Of a stretch of 64,000 nt of DNA, positions 41,069 to 50,815 are shown piece after piece. The position numbers and the translations under genes are program-made. Source of the stretch: Acridotheres tristis (Eukaryota; Chordata; Aves; Passeriformes; Sturnidae); the NCBI GenBank assembly GCA_037013685.1, contig CM072892.1:2418001-2482000 (forward strand), read 5' to 3'. A model generated the notes under the pieces. It was not told the origin of the DNA. It saw only the letters and a list, made by a program, of their open reading frames with translations, and did no database searches. Each line of letters begins with the position of its first letter. Positions within the stretch are counted from its first letter, which is position 1.

Positions 41069-41261
41069 GAGGCAGCGCTTTGGGTGGGGTCGGGCGGGTG
41101 GCGTTGGGCACCGCGGTATCCTGGGATGGACGGGACGAGAAGGAGCGGGGCCGGTCCCGATAATCCCGGAGATTCCAGGGATCCCTGTAAATCCCGTAAT
41201 CCCGGTGATCCCGGTCACTGCCGCCGCCTGCCGCCCGCACCGGGACACGCAGCGCGCACCG

Positions 41262-41632
41262 ATGGGACACACAAACCCATGGGGGACACAAACCCATGGG
41301 GGACACACACACACCCGGGGGGGACACACACACACCCATGGGGGACACACACACACACCCATGGGGGACACACACACCCATGGGGGACACACACACACCC
41401 ATGGGGGACACACACACACCCATGGGGGACACACACACACCCATGGGGGACACACACACACCCATGGGGGACACACACACACCCATGGGGGACACATAAA
41501 CCCATGGGGGACACATAAACCCATGGGGGACACATAAACCCATGGGGGACACACACGCACCCATGGGGGACACACACACGCACACCCATGGGGAGGGACA
41601 CACACGCACCCATGGGACACACGCACCCACAG
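41262..41632. repeat. ACACACACCCATGGGGG minisatellite
   Basis: About 17 copies of a 16-22 bp unit, CCCATGGGGGACACACACA, with variants carrying ACATAAA or ACGCA. It is open in several frames, producing spurious ORFs. Confidence 0.97.
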
Positions 41633-41639
41633 TCCGTCC

Positions 41640-44130
41640 CCCACACCCGGCGGGACCCGTCGCTGTGCCCCCGCACTTCCCGGTGCTCCCTGCTCAGCCA
41701 CAAGTCCCCTCCACGCCCGCAGACCCCCAGGGCTGCCCCCACCCGGCCCGGACACACACAGGACCGAACAGGTGTCTTCCTTCTTCTTTCCTTTCTCCTC
41801 CATCCCTCTCTCCTCCTTCACCCCGCCTTCCTCCCCATCCCAGGGGTGACCCTTCCCTGCTCTGCCTCCGAATTCCACCCTGATCCCAGGCCCCCTCCCG
41901 TCACTCCCTGCACCCCCAGCCCCGCCTGGTGCAGCCTCCCCGTGACTCGCCCTTGGTTGTGCTGGAAACTCCCTCGAACCCAAAACCACTTTCCTTATTC
42001 TTTCCGGTCATCCCACGGTCGGGACAAACCCTGCCCGGGCTGGCCTTGTGCAATCAGGGAGCGTTGCTCCATCGCCCCCTTCCTGCCCAACGCCTTCCAC
42101 CTCGGGGCTGCTTTTCTTTCCCTCATTTTCCTCTTCCTGGCACGATGCGATGCTGGAAACACGGCAGGAGAAGGTGACTGCAGCCCTAGGACCCCCCACG
42201 GGACAATTCCCAACTTCCCAGGGCTTTTTTTTCTCCTCCGGGACGAGCCCGCAGCTGGAAACAATCGTCGGGATTGCAGCCGGTGACTCAGAGCGGGTTT
42301 GGTGACTTCCCAAAGCGGAGGGACCGCGCACCAAAACTCTCCTCTGCTGGCGACACTGTCACAGTCAGGATGGGGTGACACGGGGCCCTGTCTCCATTTA
42401 TTAATTTAAATCGAGGGGGTTTGGGAGTGTTTAAGATGCTCGATGAATCTTCCCAGAAAAAAAAAAAAACAAAAAACAAAACACCACTGTTCTAAGGGGG
42501 GAAAAACCCCGGGGTGTCCCCAAGGCGAGGGTTCCCCATCCTTGTGCTCCGATCCCTGCGTGCCTCCCCAAGCTCTCAGTGCATCTTTTTGGCAACGGCA
42601 GCACCGCCGGGGAGCTGTGGATCCCCAAATCCCGGCGCCTGGAAAGAGAGAAAGGCTGAAATTCTGTTTAGTCTGGGGAAACCAGAGCTAGGGAAGACCT
42701 AGGAAAGGAGCCCGGGGAGGGGAGGGCACTGCTCTGCTCCAGGATCAGGGTCCTCAGGAAGGGGAGAGAGCCTGGGATGGGTCTGGAAGCACCAGGCAGA
42801 GGCGATCCAGCGCTCCCGGGCGAGGAAGAGGCTTTTCCCGGTAGGATTCTCCCAGCCCGGTTTGGTCCTCACGGGAATATCCAACAGGAGCTGCCAAAGC
42901 CTCAGTTCCCGGCCAGCGCATCCCTCCAAAACTCTCCTCGGTTTACAGGCTCTAAATTAGGGTATTCAGACATCAGGATAAACACTTCCAAAGGGAGAGC
43001 TGAGCTGGAGGAAGAAAATCCCAGCGCAGCCGCCTCGAGCCGTGCTCCTGACAAAGAGCAGGCTCCTCTGGGCAGCAGCGGCTCTTTGGGAAAAGCCAGG
43101 CTTGGAAAAAAACTTGGCACATCAGTAGAGCAGGCACGCCTCACCAAAATCTGCCAAGGAAAAGCCGTAAGGAGTCAACAAAAGTTTTGGAAGGAAAAAA
43201 AATACCAACAACACAACTAAAATTCTTTGTGGATGCTTCAAGTTTTTCCAGCTCCTCATTTGTCTCTGGGTTTCGTGGGTGCTTTTTCTTCCGCTTTGGG
43301 TTGTTTTTATTCCGTTTTTTTCCTCCCCTCTCCACCAGGAATGTGACCAGCCAGAAGGGTCACTTCGGAAGCGTCACGAACGGGAGAGATTCGTCACCCG
43401 CGGTGATGAGACTTTCTCCAAATTATTTTCCTCTCCCCTAATAGCTGTAATTTATGCAAATGAACTCGAGGAAGAGCTAAATGGGGATTTTGATGCAACC
43501 TGGCTGCCCACGCCCGGTTCTCTCCCAGCGGAGATGGAGGAGGGAAGTGAGTCTGCGGTTACATTCCCGGCTGGACACTGGGAATGAATCCCAGCCCCGA
43601 GCCTGGCGTGAGGGATCCATCCCTCTCCACAGAGAAGGATGAGCACTGTGCGTGGCCATCCCCAGCATCAGCTCCTCCAGCAGCAGGGGGAGGAATCCAG
43701 ACCAGGTGAAACCATCCCCTGCCCACCTGCTCTGACACTCCCAGCCACCTCTGCACGGGGTGGGCACCTCCTGTGCCTGTTCCCAGAGCATCAGAGCCAC
43801 GGCCAGATGGTTCCAAAAAGTCCCTCCTCCATCCCAGGCTTTCCCCACCGAGCAGCGTAGGGTCAGGAGCAGCAGCATCCCCAGGTCCTTTGGGGTTTCC
43901 AGCCACGCCTGGTGCAACCGGAGGCAGCACTCACCTCCAGAAGGGGCTGGGTTTTGTCACAATTCTTCCTCCTCCTCTTGCCAGGCATTGAATTGCCACT
44001 GAATTTGACCTTCTGGTGGCTGTGAAGGGATTTTCTAGTGGTGGGGGAGCAGCCCAGAACTCCAGACTCTTCCCCATCACAGCAGATGTGGGAATGTGTG
44101 GGGTCACTGCTCAGCTGATCCCATTCCTGG
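41640..44130. other. Intergenic, repeat-poor
   Basis: Nearly 2.5 kb without CR1. It includes an AP-1-type TGACTCA (42284-42290) and a candidate conserved block at 43330-43510. No exon supported. Confidence 0.4.
43330..43510. promoter_or_regulatory. Candidate conserved non-coding element
   Basis: Repeat-free block with several CGTCAC/GGTCAC half sites and an octamer-like ATGCAAAT (about 43454-43461). Conservation has not been tested. Confidence 0.3.
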
Positions 44131-44135
44131 GATTG

Positions 44136-44335
44136 TCACAGAATCCCAGAATGGTTTGGGTTGGAAGAGATCTCAAAGCCCATCGTGTTCCAACCCCTTG
44201 CCCATGGGCAGGGACACCTTCCTCTATCCCAGGCTGCTCCAAGCCCTGTCCAACCTGGCCTGGAACAATTCCAGGGATCCAGGGGCAGCCACAGCTTCTT
44301 TGGGCACCCTCCCTGGCGTTTGCAGCATCACAGCA
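44136..44335 (-). mobile_element. CR1 LINE 3' fragment
   Basis: CACAGAATCCCAGAATGGTT, GGGCAGGGACACCTTCCTCT and GGAACAATTCCAGGGATCCA. Confidence 0.93.
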
Positions 44336-45189
44336 GGGCTGGCACCAATCGCTCCAGGGATCAGGACAGGCTTTGTGCTCCCGGTAAATCAGCTCTCCAG
44401 AGGTGCTGGGCTCTCCTTCCCTTCATCCTGGGGAAAACCTGAGGGATCCCACATCTCCCTTCCCCCTATTCCCTGCTGCAGGGATTCCCGCAGGGAGCTG
44501 GCAGCAGCCGGTGGGAGCAGAGTGCAGGGTCGGCTAAGGAAGGCAGAGGGAGTTTCCAGGAGCTATTTTGGAGGAGATCATTCGGATCGCTTCCCAGGGC
44601 AGGCTGAATTTCCTCTCCCCAGGCCGGAAGCAGCCTCTGGGTTCACGCTCAGCCCTAACGAGGGCAGCACTTCAACACAAACCGTGGGTGAGAGCTGAGC
44701 TGAGCTGCAACGAGTTTTATCTTGATTTCTTCCAGACCTGGGACTTCACTTGCACTGCCACAAGCAGTCCCTGCCCTCGCTGCTGGAGGAGCCACCAGCT
44801 AGAAGAATTACAGCTCACCACTAAAACCTGCCATGCTGATGTCTGGCCCCTTAAACCTTTTCCCACCCCTGCTGTCATCTTGATACTTCCCTGTGCTTGG
44901 TGTACACTCATCCAGAGTAGCAAAAAGCGGTCTGAAAGCAGACAGGCACGGTTTCAGGCTTATTCATCATCACATGCATCCTGCAAGGCGCTGTGAGTGT
45001 TTTGCAGCCGTGTTTGCTGCGGTCAGAACTGCTTTTCCTGGAAGAAGCTCTCGGGGCTTCTCCCGGAGTTTGCTGGTGGGACAGAGGAGCAGTGCCAGGG
45101 GCTGGGGGGTCAGCAGCGGTACCAGCACACGGCACACCTGTGGGATGGGCTGCAGGCAGATTGTGGCACCTGCTCAGGTTGAATCGTAT

Positions 45190-45300
45190 CATGGAATCAC
45201 AGAATTGTTTGGGTTGGAAACTAATCTGAAAGATCATCGCGTTCTCACCCTCCTGCCGCGGGCAGGGACACTTTCCGCTGCACCAGCTTGGCTTCTGTCC
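45190..45300 (-). mobile_element. Short CR1 LINE tail
   Basis: CATGGAATCACAGAATTGTT, GATCATCGCGTTC and GGGCAGGGACACTTTCCGC, about 750 bp upstream of PTGDR. Confidence 0.85.
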
Positions 45301-45776
45301 TGTGACACCCCCAAGGAATCAGCCCCAGACCCCTTCCCTGTCACCCCGGGGGCGCAGCCCCAGCCCTGGGCACTGTCACCCCTCCAAGGGCTCAGTGTCC
45401 CCTCTCTCGTAACTCCCCCACCCATAACCCCACCGGGGCTCAGCCCTGTCCCCTTCCCGGCACCCTCACCCCCGAGGGGCTCAGCTCCAGCTCCCTCCCC
45501 TCCAGTCTCTCCTCCCAGAGTCCCTCACCCTCGCTTCCTGCACTCACCCCCGGCCCCTTTCCCTCCCTCTTCCGGGGAGCCTCGGTTCTCCCGGCGGAGC
45601 AGCGCAACCCCCCCGCCCCTCACCGAGCTCCGCCGGCCGGGGCGGGCCGGGCGGTGAGAAGGGGCCGTGCCCGGTTCCACTGCACCTCCCCCTCCTCCTC
45701 CTCCCTTTCTCCGCGCCGGGGGCCACCCGCTCCGCCAGGACAGTCGCCACCAGCAGGCGCGGCGCGGCGCGGTGCG

Positions 45777-45830
45777 ATCCATCCATCCATCCGTTCATCC
45801 ATCCATCCATCCATCCATCCCATCTCATCC
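45777..45830. repeat. CATC tetranucleotide array
   Basis: About 12 ATCC/CATC units in the PTGDR 5' region. Confidence 0.95.
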
Positions 45831-45837
45831 CGGCGCG

Positions 45838-46010
45838 CTGCGGGACATCACCCCCGCGCGGTGCGAGGTTTTATCCCATCCATCCTGGTGCGGTGCGAGG
45901 TTTTATCCCATCCATCCTGGTGCGGTGCGGGGTTTTATCCCATCCCGGTGCGGTGCGGGATTTTATCGCACCTCGGTGCAGCGCGGGACATCCCGAGGCG
46001 GAGCGGGGCA
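45838..46010. repeat. 31-bp tandem repeat block before PTGDR
   Basis: Four to five degenerate copies of GGTGCGGTGCGAGGTTTTAT plus CCCATCCATCCT, ending about 30 bp before the ATG. Depending on the start site, it is either promoter or 5' UTR. Confidence 0.85.
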
Positions 46011-46039
46011 TCCCTCGCAGCCCATCCCGGGCCATCCCG

Positions 46040-46855
46040 ATGGAGACCGAGGGCTATCGCTGCCGCAGCAGCCGCTACATCGAGAGCGGCCAGTCGGCCG
46101 TGCCCAGCTCGGTTCTGTTCGCCGCCGGGCTCCTGGGGAACGTCCTGGCTCTGCTGCTGCTGGGCCAGCACCGGCGGCGCTCCCGCTCGCCCGGGGGCCG
46201 CCCGCCGCGGGTTTCGGCGTTCTACGTGCTGGTCAGCGGGCTGGCTGTCACCGACCTGCTGGGCAAGTGCCTGATCAGCCCCATGGTGCTGGCAGCCTAC
46301 GCCTACAACCGCAGTCTCAGCGAGCTGGGGCCGGGCGGCAGCGGCGAGGACCAGCCGGGGGTGCTGTGCCAGCTCTTCGCTTTCCTCATGGCTTTCTTCG
46401 GGCTAGCCCCCACCCTGCTGCTGCTAGCCATGGCGCTGGAGTGTTGGCTTTCCCTGGGGCATCCCTACTTCTACCGGCGGCACCTGACTCGCCGCCTGGG
46501 AGCCACGCTGGGGCCGGCGGCTGCCGGGCTGTGCGCGTTGTTCTGCGCTCTGCCCCTGCTGGGCTTTGGGGCTCCCATGCAGTATTGCCCGGGCACGTGG
46601 TGCTTTATCCGGATGGCCGGCGGTGGCCCACGCCAGCTGGGCTTCCCTGTGCTCTACGCCAGCCTGATGGGCTTGTTGGTGCTGGCCATCGTGGCGTGCA
46701 ACGTGAGCAGCATGAGGCACCTGTACGGCATGGCTCGCAGGCAGCCCCGCCGAGGGGCCCCCCCCGCCGCCGCCCCGCGCATGGAGGAGCTCGATCACCT
46801 CGTCCTGCTGGGGCTCATGACCGTCCTGTTCACCGTCTGCTCCCTGCCGCTCATC
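46040..46855 (+). CDS. PTGDR: PTGDR exon 1 (TM1-TM6)
   Basis: 272 codons from [10 protein letters not shown] to TVCSLPLI. The start is chosen by alignment of YRC and the N-terminal length with mammalian DP1; an in-frame Met upstream lies in the repeat block. The donor GTGAGT is at 46856. Confidence 0.93.
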
Positions 46856-49800
46856 GTGAGTAAATCCCGCTGCCCCTCGCCTCCGGGAAAATCCTCCCGC
46901 TCCTGGGAGGGTGGGTGGTTGCTGTGGTACCTCGCCTGGGGTCGGTCATTGCGTTAAATCCTTTGGGAAATATCCTTTCCTCAGCGCCATCCTCTCACAG
47001 GGAGGTTGGATTGGTGATTTGGGCACCTTGGAACAGTCCCTCACCCTGTCCATGGGGGTCAGGCTGTTGTTAAAGCACTCTGGAATATCCCACCCCCAGC
47101 CCCTGGCCCTGGGAGTGTGGGTGGTTGCTTTGCCTCCCCTCAAATACCCAGGGAGGTTGGATTGATGATTTGGGCACCTTGGAATAATCCCTCACCTTGT
47201 CCATGGAGGTCAGGTTGTTATTAAAGCACTCTGGAATATCCCACACCCTGGCCCGGGGAATGTGGGTGGTTGCTTTGCCCCCCCTCAAACACCCATCACC
47301 CCATGCCCCAGGGGTTAGTCTTTGCATTAATCCGTTTGGAAAAATATCCTTTCTTAGCACCACCTCCTCACAGGGAGGTTGGATTGAGGATTTGGAATGT
47401 TCCCTCACCCTGTCCATGGGGCTCAGGCTGTTGTTAAGCATTCTGGAATATCCCTCCCACCAGCACCACTCAGTCCTGGAGGGTCAGAGCACTGATTTTG
47501 GGATAAACTGACACCTAAGGGCAAAGACTTTGCCTCCTCCCAAATCCTCCCCCACTCTGCCCACGGGGACCAGGTCATTGCCTAAAACTCCTTGGAATAA
47601 CCCTCCCATCACCACCACCCACTCCCAGAGGGTCAGGGGTTGTTTTGGCCCCTTGGAATAAACTCTGGAACCACCACCCACTCCTGGAGGTGCTGGGGGG
47701 TTCATTGCTTTAGTCCCCTGTGAGTAACCCACCCCTGCCACCCTCTAGGATCCTCTCCAAGGGTCAGGTTATTACTTTAATCCCCTTGGAATAAATCCCC
47801 CCCTGGCTCCACGATCCCATTTGGGGAGGTTGCTCACCCTAAACACAAGCACCACATCCCCAATCCTCAATTTGTCTCAATAAATTAAATAAATTACATT
47901 TATTTAAATTAAAGATTATCTTTTAACCCTCATGGAATAACCCCCCAGCAGCACCACTCTGTGCCAGAGGTACTGAGAGGGGGGGTCAGGTAATTTCTTT
48001 GTCCCCTCTCTGAGTGTCCCCCACCCTGTCCCAGGGATCTGACTGTTGCTTTAACCCCCATGGAATAGCATCCATGGAATACCCATCCTGGGATGGGGAA
48101 AGTTAATTCATTGTTTAATCCTCCTGGAACAACCACAACAACCTCACCACCCTGTTCTGAGGTTTGATTTATTGCTCAAATTTCCTTGGAATGTTTGTAC
48201 CCCACTCTGTCCTGGGGAGGGTCATTCCATTGCCCCCTCCCTGGAATGTCCAATCCCAGCACCACATCCCCAGGGGTCCGTTCACTCTTTTAACCCCCTG
48301 AAACAACTCCCTCCATCATCACCACTCTGTGCCAGAGGTGTTGGAAGGGTCAGGCAATTATTTCAGTCCCATCTGAGTGTCCCCCACCCCATCCCAGGGA
48401 TCAGTTTGCTGCTTTAACTCCATTGGAATAAAATCCACCTCCCACTCCATCACCACCCTGCTGTTCCTCTGAGGTTGCCCCTGAGGGGTTTAAGATTTGG
48501 GAGGGGGGGTGTCAGTTCATTGCATCAGACCCTTCAATAATTCCCCATTCCCACCCTTATCAGACCCTTCAATAATTCCCTATTCCCACCCCATCAGACC
48601 CTTCAAAACCCCAATCCTCACCCTTATCAGACCCTTCAAACCCCCCTATTCCCACCCCCATGTCCCAAAGCTGCTGGGTAGACCCAGCTCCCTTTGAGCC
48701 CCACTGAATGATGCTCTGAAATCCTCTCACTTCTTCCCCAGCGATGGGAGGCCCCCGGCAGGATAGAGCCCTTGCTGCTCCTTTCTCCCCCATTCCTGGC
48801 TCTGGATCCTGCAGTGCCACCTTTCCATCACCCTCTGCAGGCAGAGGATCCTGCAGTGCCACCTTTCCATCACCCTCTGCAGGCAGAACTGGTGCCACAG
48901 GCAGAGCCACCCCAAGATCTGGGTGGGGGACAGAGCTAAGGTTGGATAAATCCTTCCATGAAAAACTTCAGGTCCCTGGGATTTTCAGCTCTAACATCCC
49001 TGTCCTGATATTGCTGGATCATCCATGATCCAGCCCCACAACCCACAACTCATCCTGATGTGATCCATGATGATACTGAGGGCTTAAAACTTCCTTTGCT
49101 CCCCTCACTGGAATATTTGTATCCCCACCATAGCAAGACCTCCCCTAATTTCCCCCTATTTCCTTAACCTTCCTTAATTTCCCTCCATTTCCATGACCTT
49201 CCTTAATTTCCCCCCATTTCCATGACCTTCCTTAATTTCCCCCATTTCCTCGATCTTCCTTAATTTTCCCCTTGTTTCCTTAACCTTCCTTAATTTCCCC
49301 CTATTTCGATGACCTTCCTCAATTCCCCCCATTTCCTTGATCTTCCTTGTTTCCTTAACCTTCCTTAATTTCCCTCCATTTCCATGACCTTCCTTAATTT
49401 CCCCCTATTTCCACGACCTTCCTTAATTTCCCTCTATTTCCTTAATCTTCCTCAAGTCCCCCCATTTCCTTGACCTTCCTTAATTCCCCCCATTTCCTTG
49501 ATCTTCCTTAGTTTTCCCCTTGTTTCCTTAACCTTCCTTTATTTTCCTCTATTTCCATGACCTTCCTTAACTTCCCCCTATTTCCTTAACCTTCCTTAAT
49601 TTCCTTACCCTTCCTTAATTCCCCCCTATTTCCTTGACCTTCCTTAATTTCTCCCCATCTCCTGGCTATTTTTTTTAAATTTTTTTAATTTTTTTTTTGC
49701 CAGATCCGAGCATACATGGGCGCCTTCGCTGCGGATTTCAACGAGAACGCCGACCTGAGCGCTCTGCGCTTCCTCTCCGTCAATTCCATCGTGGACCCCT

Positions 49801-49970
49801 GGGTGTTCATCATCTTCCGCACCTCCGTGTTCCGCGGCTTCGTGCGCCGCTTCTGCCGCAGGCTCGGCTCCAGAAAAGCCTCGCTGAGAGGCTCCAGCCC
49901 GGCGGGTGACAGCCAGTTCTGTCCCCCGGGCTGGCACAGGACAGATCCCCCCCAGCTCGGCATCCCCTGA
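46040..49970 (+). CDS. PTGDR: PTGDR (prostaglandin D2 receptor DP1), 2 coding exons
   Basis: Exons 46040-46855 and 49704-49970 encode 360 aa (human 359). This is a class A, Gs-coupled prostanoid GPCR of the plasma membrane that raises cAMP on PGD2 binding. Approximate TM segments: 22-44, 59-83, 108-132, 153-176, 199-222, 251-274, 293-311. The prostanoid signature QYCPGTWCF (181-189) is in extracellular loop 2, with a C110-C183 disulfide expected. Arg294 in [16 protein letters not shown] is the family's carboxylate-binding residue. TM3 ends ECW, as in mammalian DP1, not DRY. A sequon is at N90. The pieces [17 protein letters not shown] and EELDHLVLL separate it from EP2. The first extracellular loop has a Gly/Asp-rich stretch (97-107) longer than in human. 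Confidence 0.95.
46930..48690. repeat. Degenerate tandem array filling the PTGDR intron
   Basis: Irregular units of about 55-65 bp and longer, built from CCTTGGAATAA, CCCTCACCCTGTCCATGG, GGTCAGG and TTGTTAAAGCA. Adjacent blocks at 47000-47260 repeat with high similarity; later copies are more eroded. Confidence 0.75.
49125..49665 (+). repeat. CCTTCCTTAATTTCC minisatellite before PTGDR exon 2
   Basis: About 20 copies of a 25-28 bp unit, such as ATTTCCTTAACCTTCCTTAA plus TTTCCCC. It is pyrimidine-rich on the coding strand and ends roughly 40 bp before the acceptor. Confidence 0.95.
49704..49970 (+). CDS. PTGDR: PTGDR exon 2 (TM7 and tail)
   Basis: After [29 protein letters not shown], then [19 protein letters not shown]. 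The tail after about residue 325 diverges from human. The stop TGA is at 49968-49970. Confidence 0.94.
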   Translation: MRAYMGAFAADFNENADLSALRFLSVNSIVDPWVFIIFRTSVFRGFVRRFCRRLGSRKASLRGSSPAGDSQFCPPGWHRTDPPQLGIP

Positions 49971-50288
49971 GCGCGCCGCTGGATGAGGATGAGGATGAGG
50001 AGCCTTCGGCCCCGCGTCCCCTGTCCCCGGAGGTGGCACAGGGGCGGTGGCAGGCAGGGACAGCGCCCAGCCGGCGGCGCTGGGAAGGGTTTCTGTCCCT
50101 CCCCAGGATGCGTTTTGCCCCGGAGAGGAGCCGGGATGGGGCTCCCGGGGATCCGGGATATTCGGAGCCAGCAGCGCTCTGGGGAGGGTTTGGGGAGCGC
50201 CCGGCTCCAGGAAGGCAGGAGGGGTTTGGAGATGGTTCAGGGCAGTGGGGACACACAGGGAGGAGAAGTGTGGCCGTGCCCCCGTGGA

Positions 50289-50294
50289 ATTAAA
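50289..50294 (+). terminator. PTGDR: Probable PTGDR poly(A) signal ATTAAA
   Basis: The common variant ATTAAA, 319 nt after the stop, is followed by GTGTTTTATCGCCTTGTCC, a plausible downstream U/GU element. Confidence 0.5.
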
Positions 50295-50559
50295 GTGGTT
50301 CAGTGTTTTATCGCCTTGTCCTGTGCACGATCCCATTCCATGCCAAGGGGATTTATCCAGAGCTGGTTTGGGACTGGGTGAGGGGCGGGAGGGACTCAGA
50401 AATTTGGGCAGCAATTCCTGATGTGAGAAAGAGCTCCCTGGAATCCCTCCCTGGCACATCTTCCATCCCTGCCCAGGATTTTCCCTATTCCCAGGGCAGG
50501 GCTGTGGTTTATCTGCTCTTATCTCGCTCTTCTCTGGAAAACTCTGAGCACTGATATTG

Positions 50560-50815
50560 CATTTGTGTTCCCCAGCCGTACCTGTTCTGCTGTAATTATT
50601 TCAATTCACTATTTATGACTGTCCCGAGCCTTAATGAGAGCAGTAATTGAGAGAACACAGAGCCTGGCATGCACAAGCTCTCGGTTCGAGCGTGCAAGTG
50701 AGCGATTGTTTTAATGGGAGATCCATTTCCGCTCAACCACATGTAATAACTGGATTTAATTTTTGCCTCAAGTGACCATTTAGGCCAAAAAAATTACGAT
50801 GACCAACTGTTTAGT
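50560..50815. promoter_or_regulatory. Candidate conserved non-coding element between PTGDR and PTGER2
   Basis: About 250 bp, repeat-free and A/T-balanced inside GC-rich DNA, with several homeodomain-type cores (TAATTA, GTAATT, TTAATG) and GGATTTAATTTTTGCC. Its texture is that of a conserved enhancer; conservation is untested. Confidence 0.35.

Larger units (their letters stand above)
45560..46039 (+). promoter_or_regulatory. PTGDR: PTGDR CpG-island promoter and 5' UTR
   Basis: CpG-dense sequence with GC-box-like CCCGCCCC near 45610 and GGGGCGGGCC near 45640; no TATA box. It contains a CATC array and a 31-bp repeat block right before the start codon. Confidence 0.55.

Noticed and set aside
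41066..41989. Long Gly/His/Cys-rich frames in the 41-kb minisatellite
   Set aside because: Pure translation of a 16-22 bp repeat on both strands.
45893..46042. Upstream in-frame Met for PTGDR
   Set aside because: It lies in the 31-bp repeat block; the Met at 46040 gives the family length and N-terminal Cys position.
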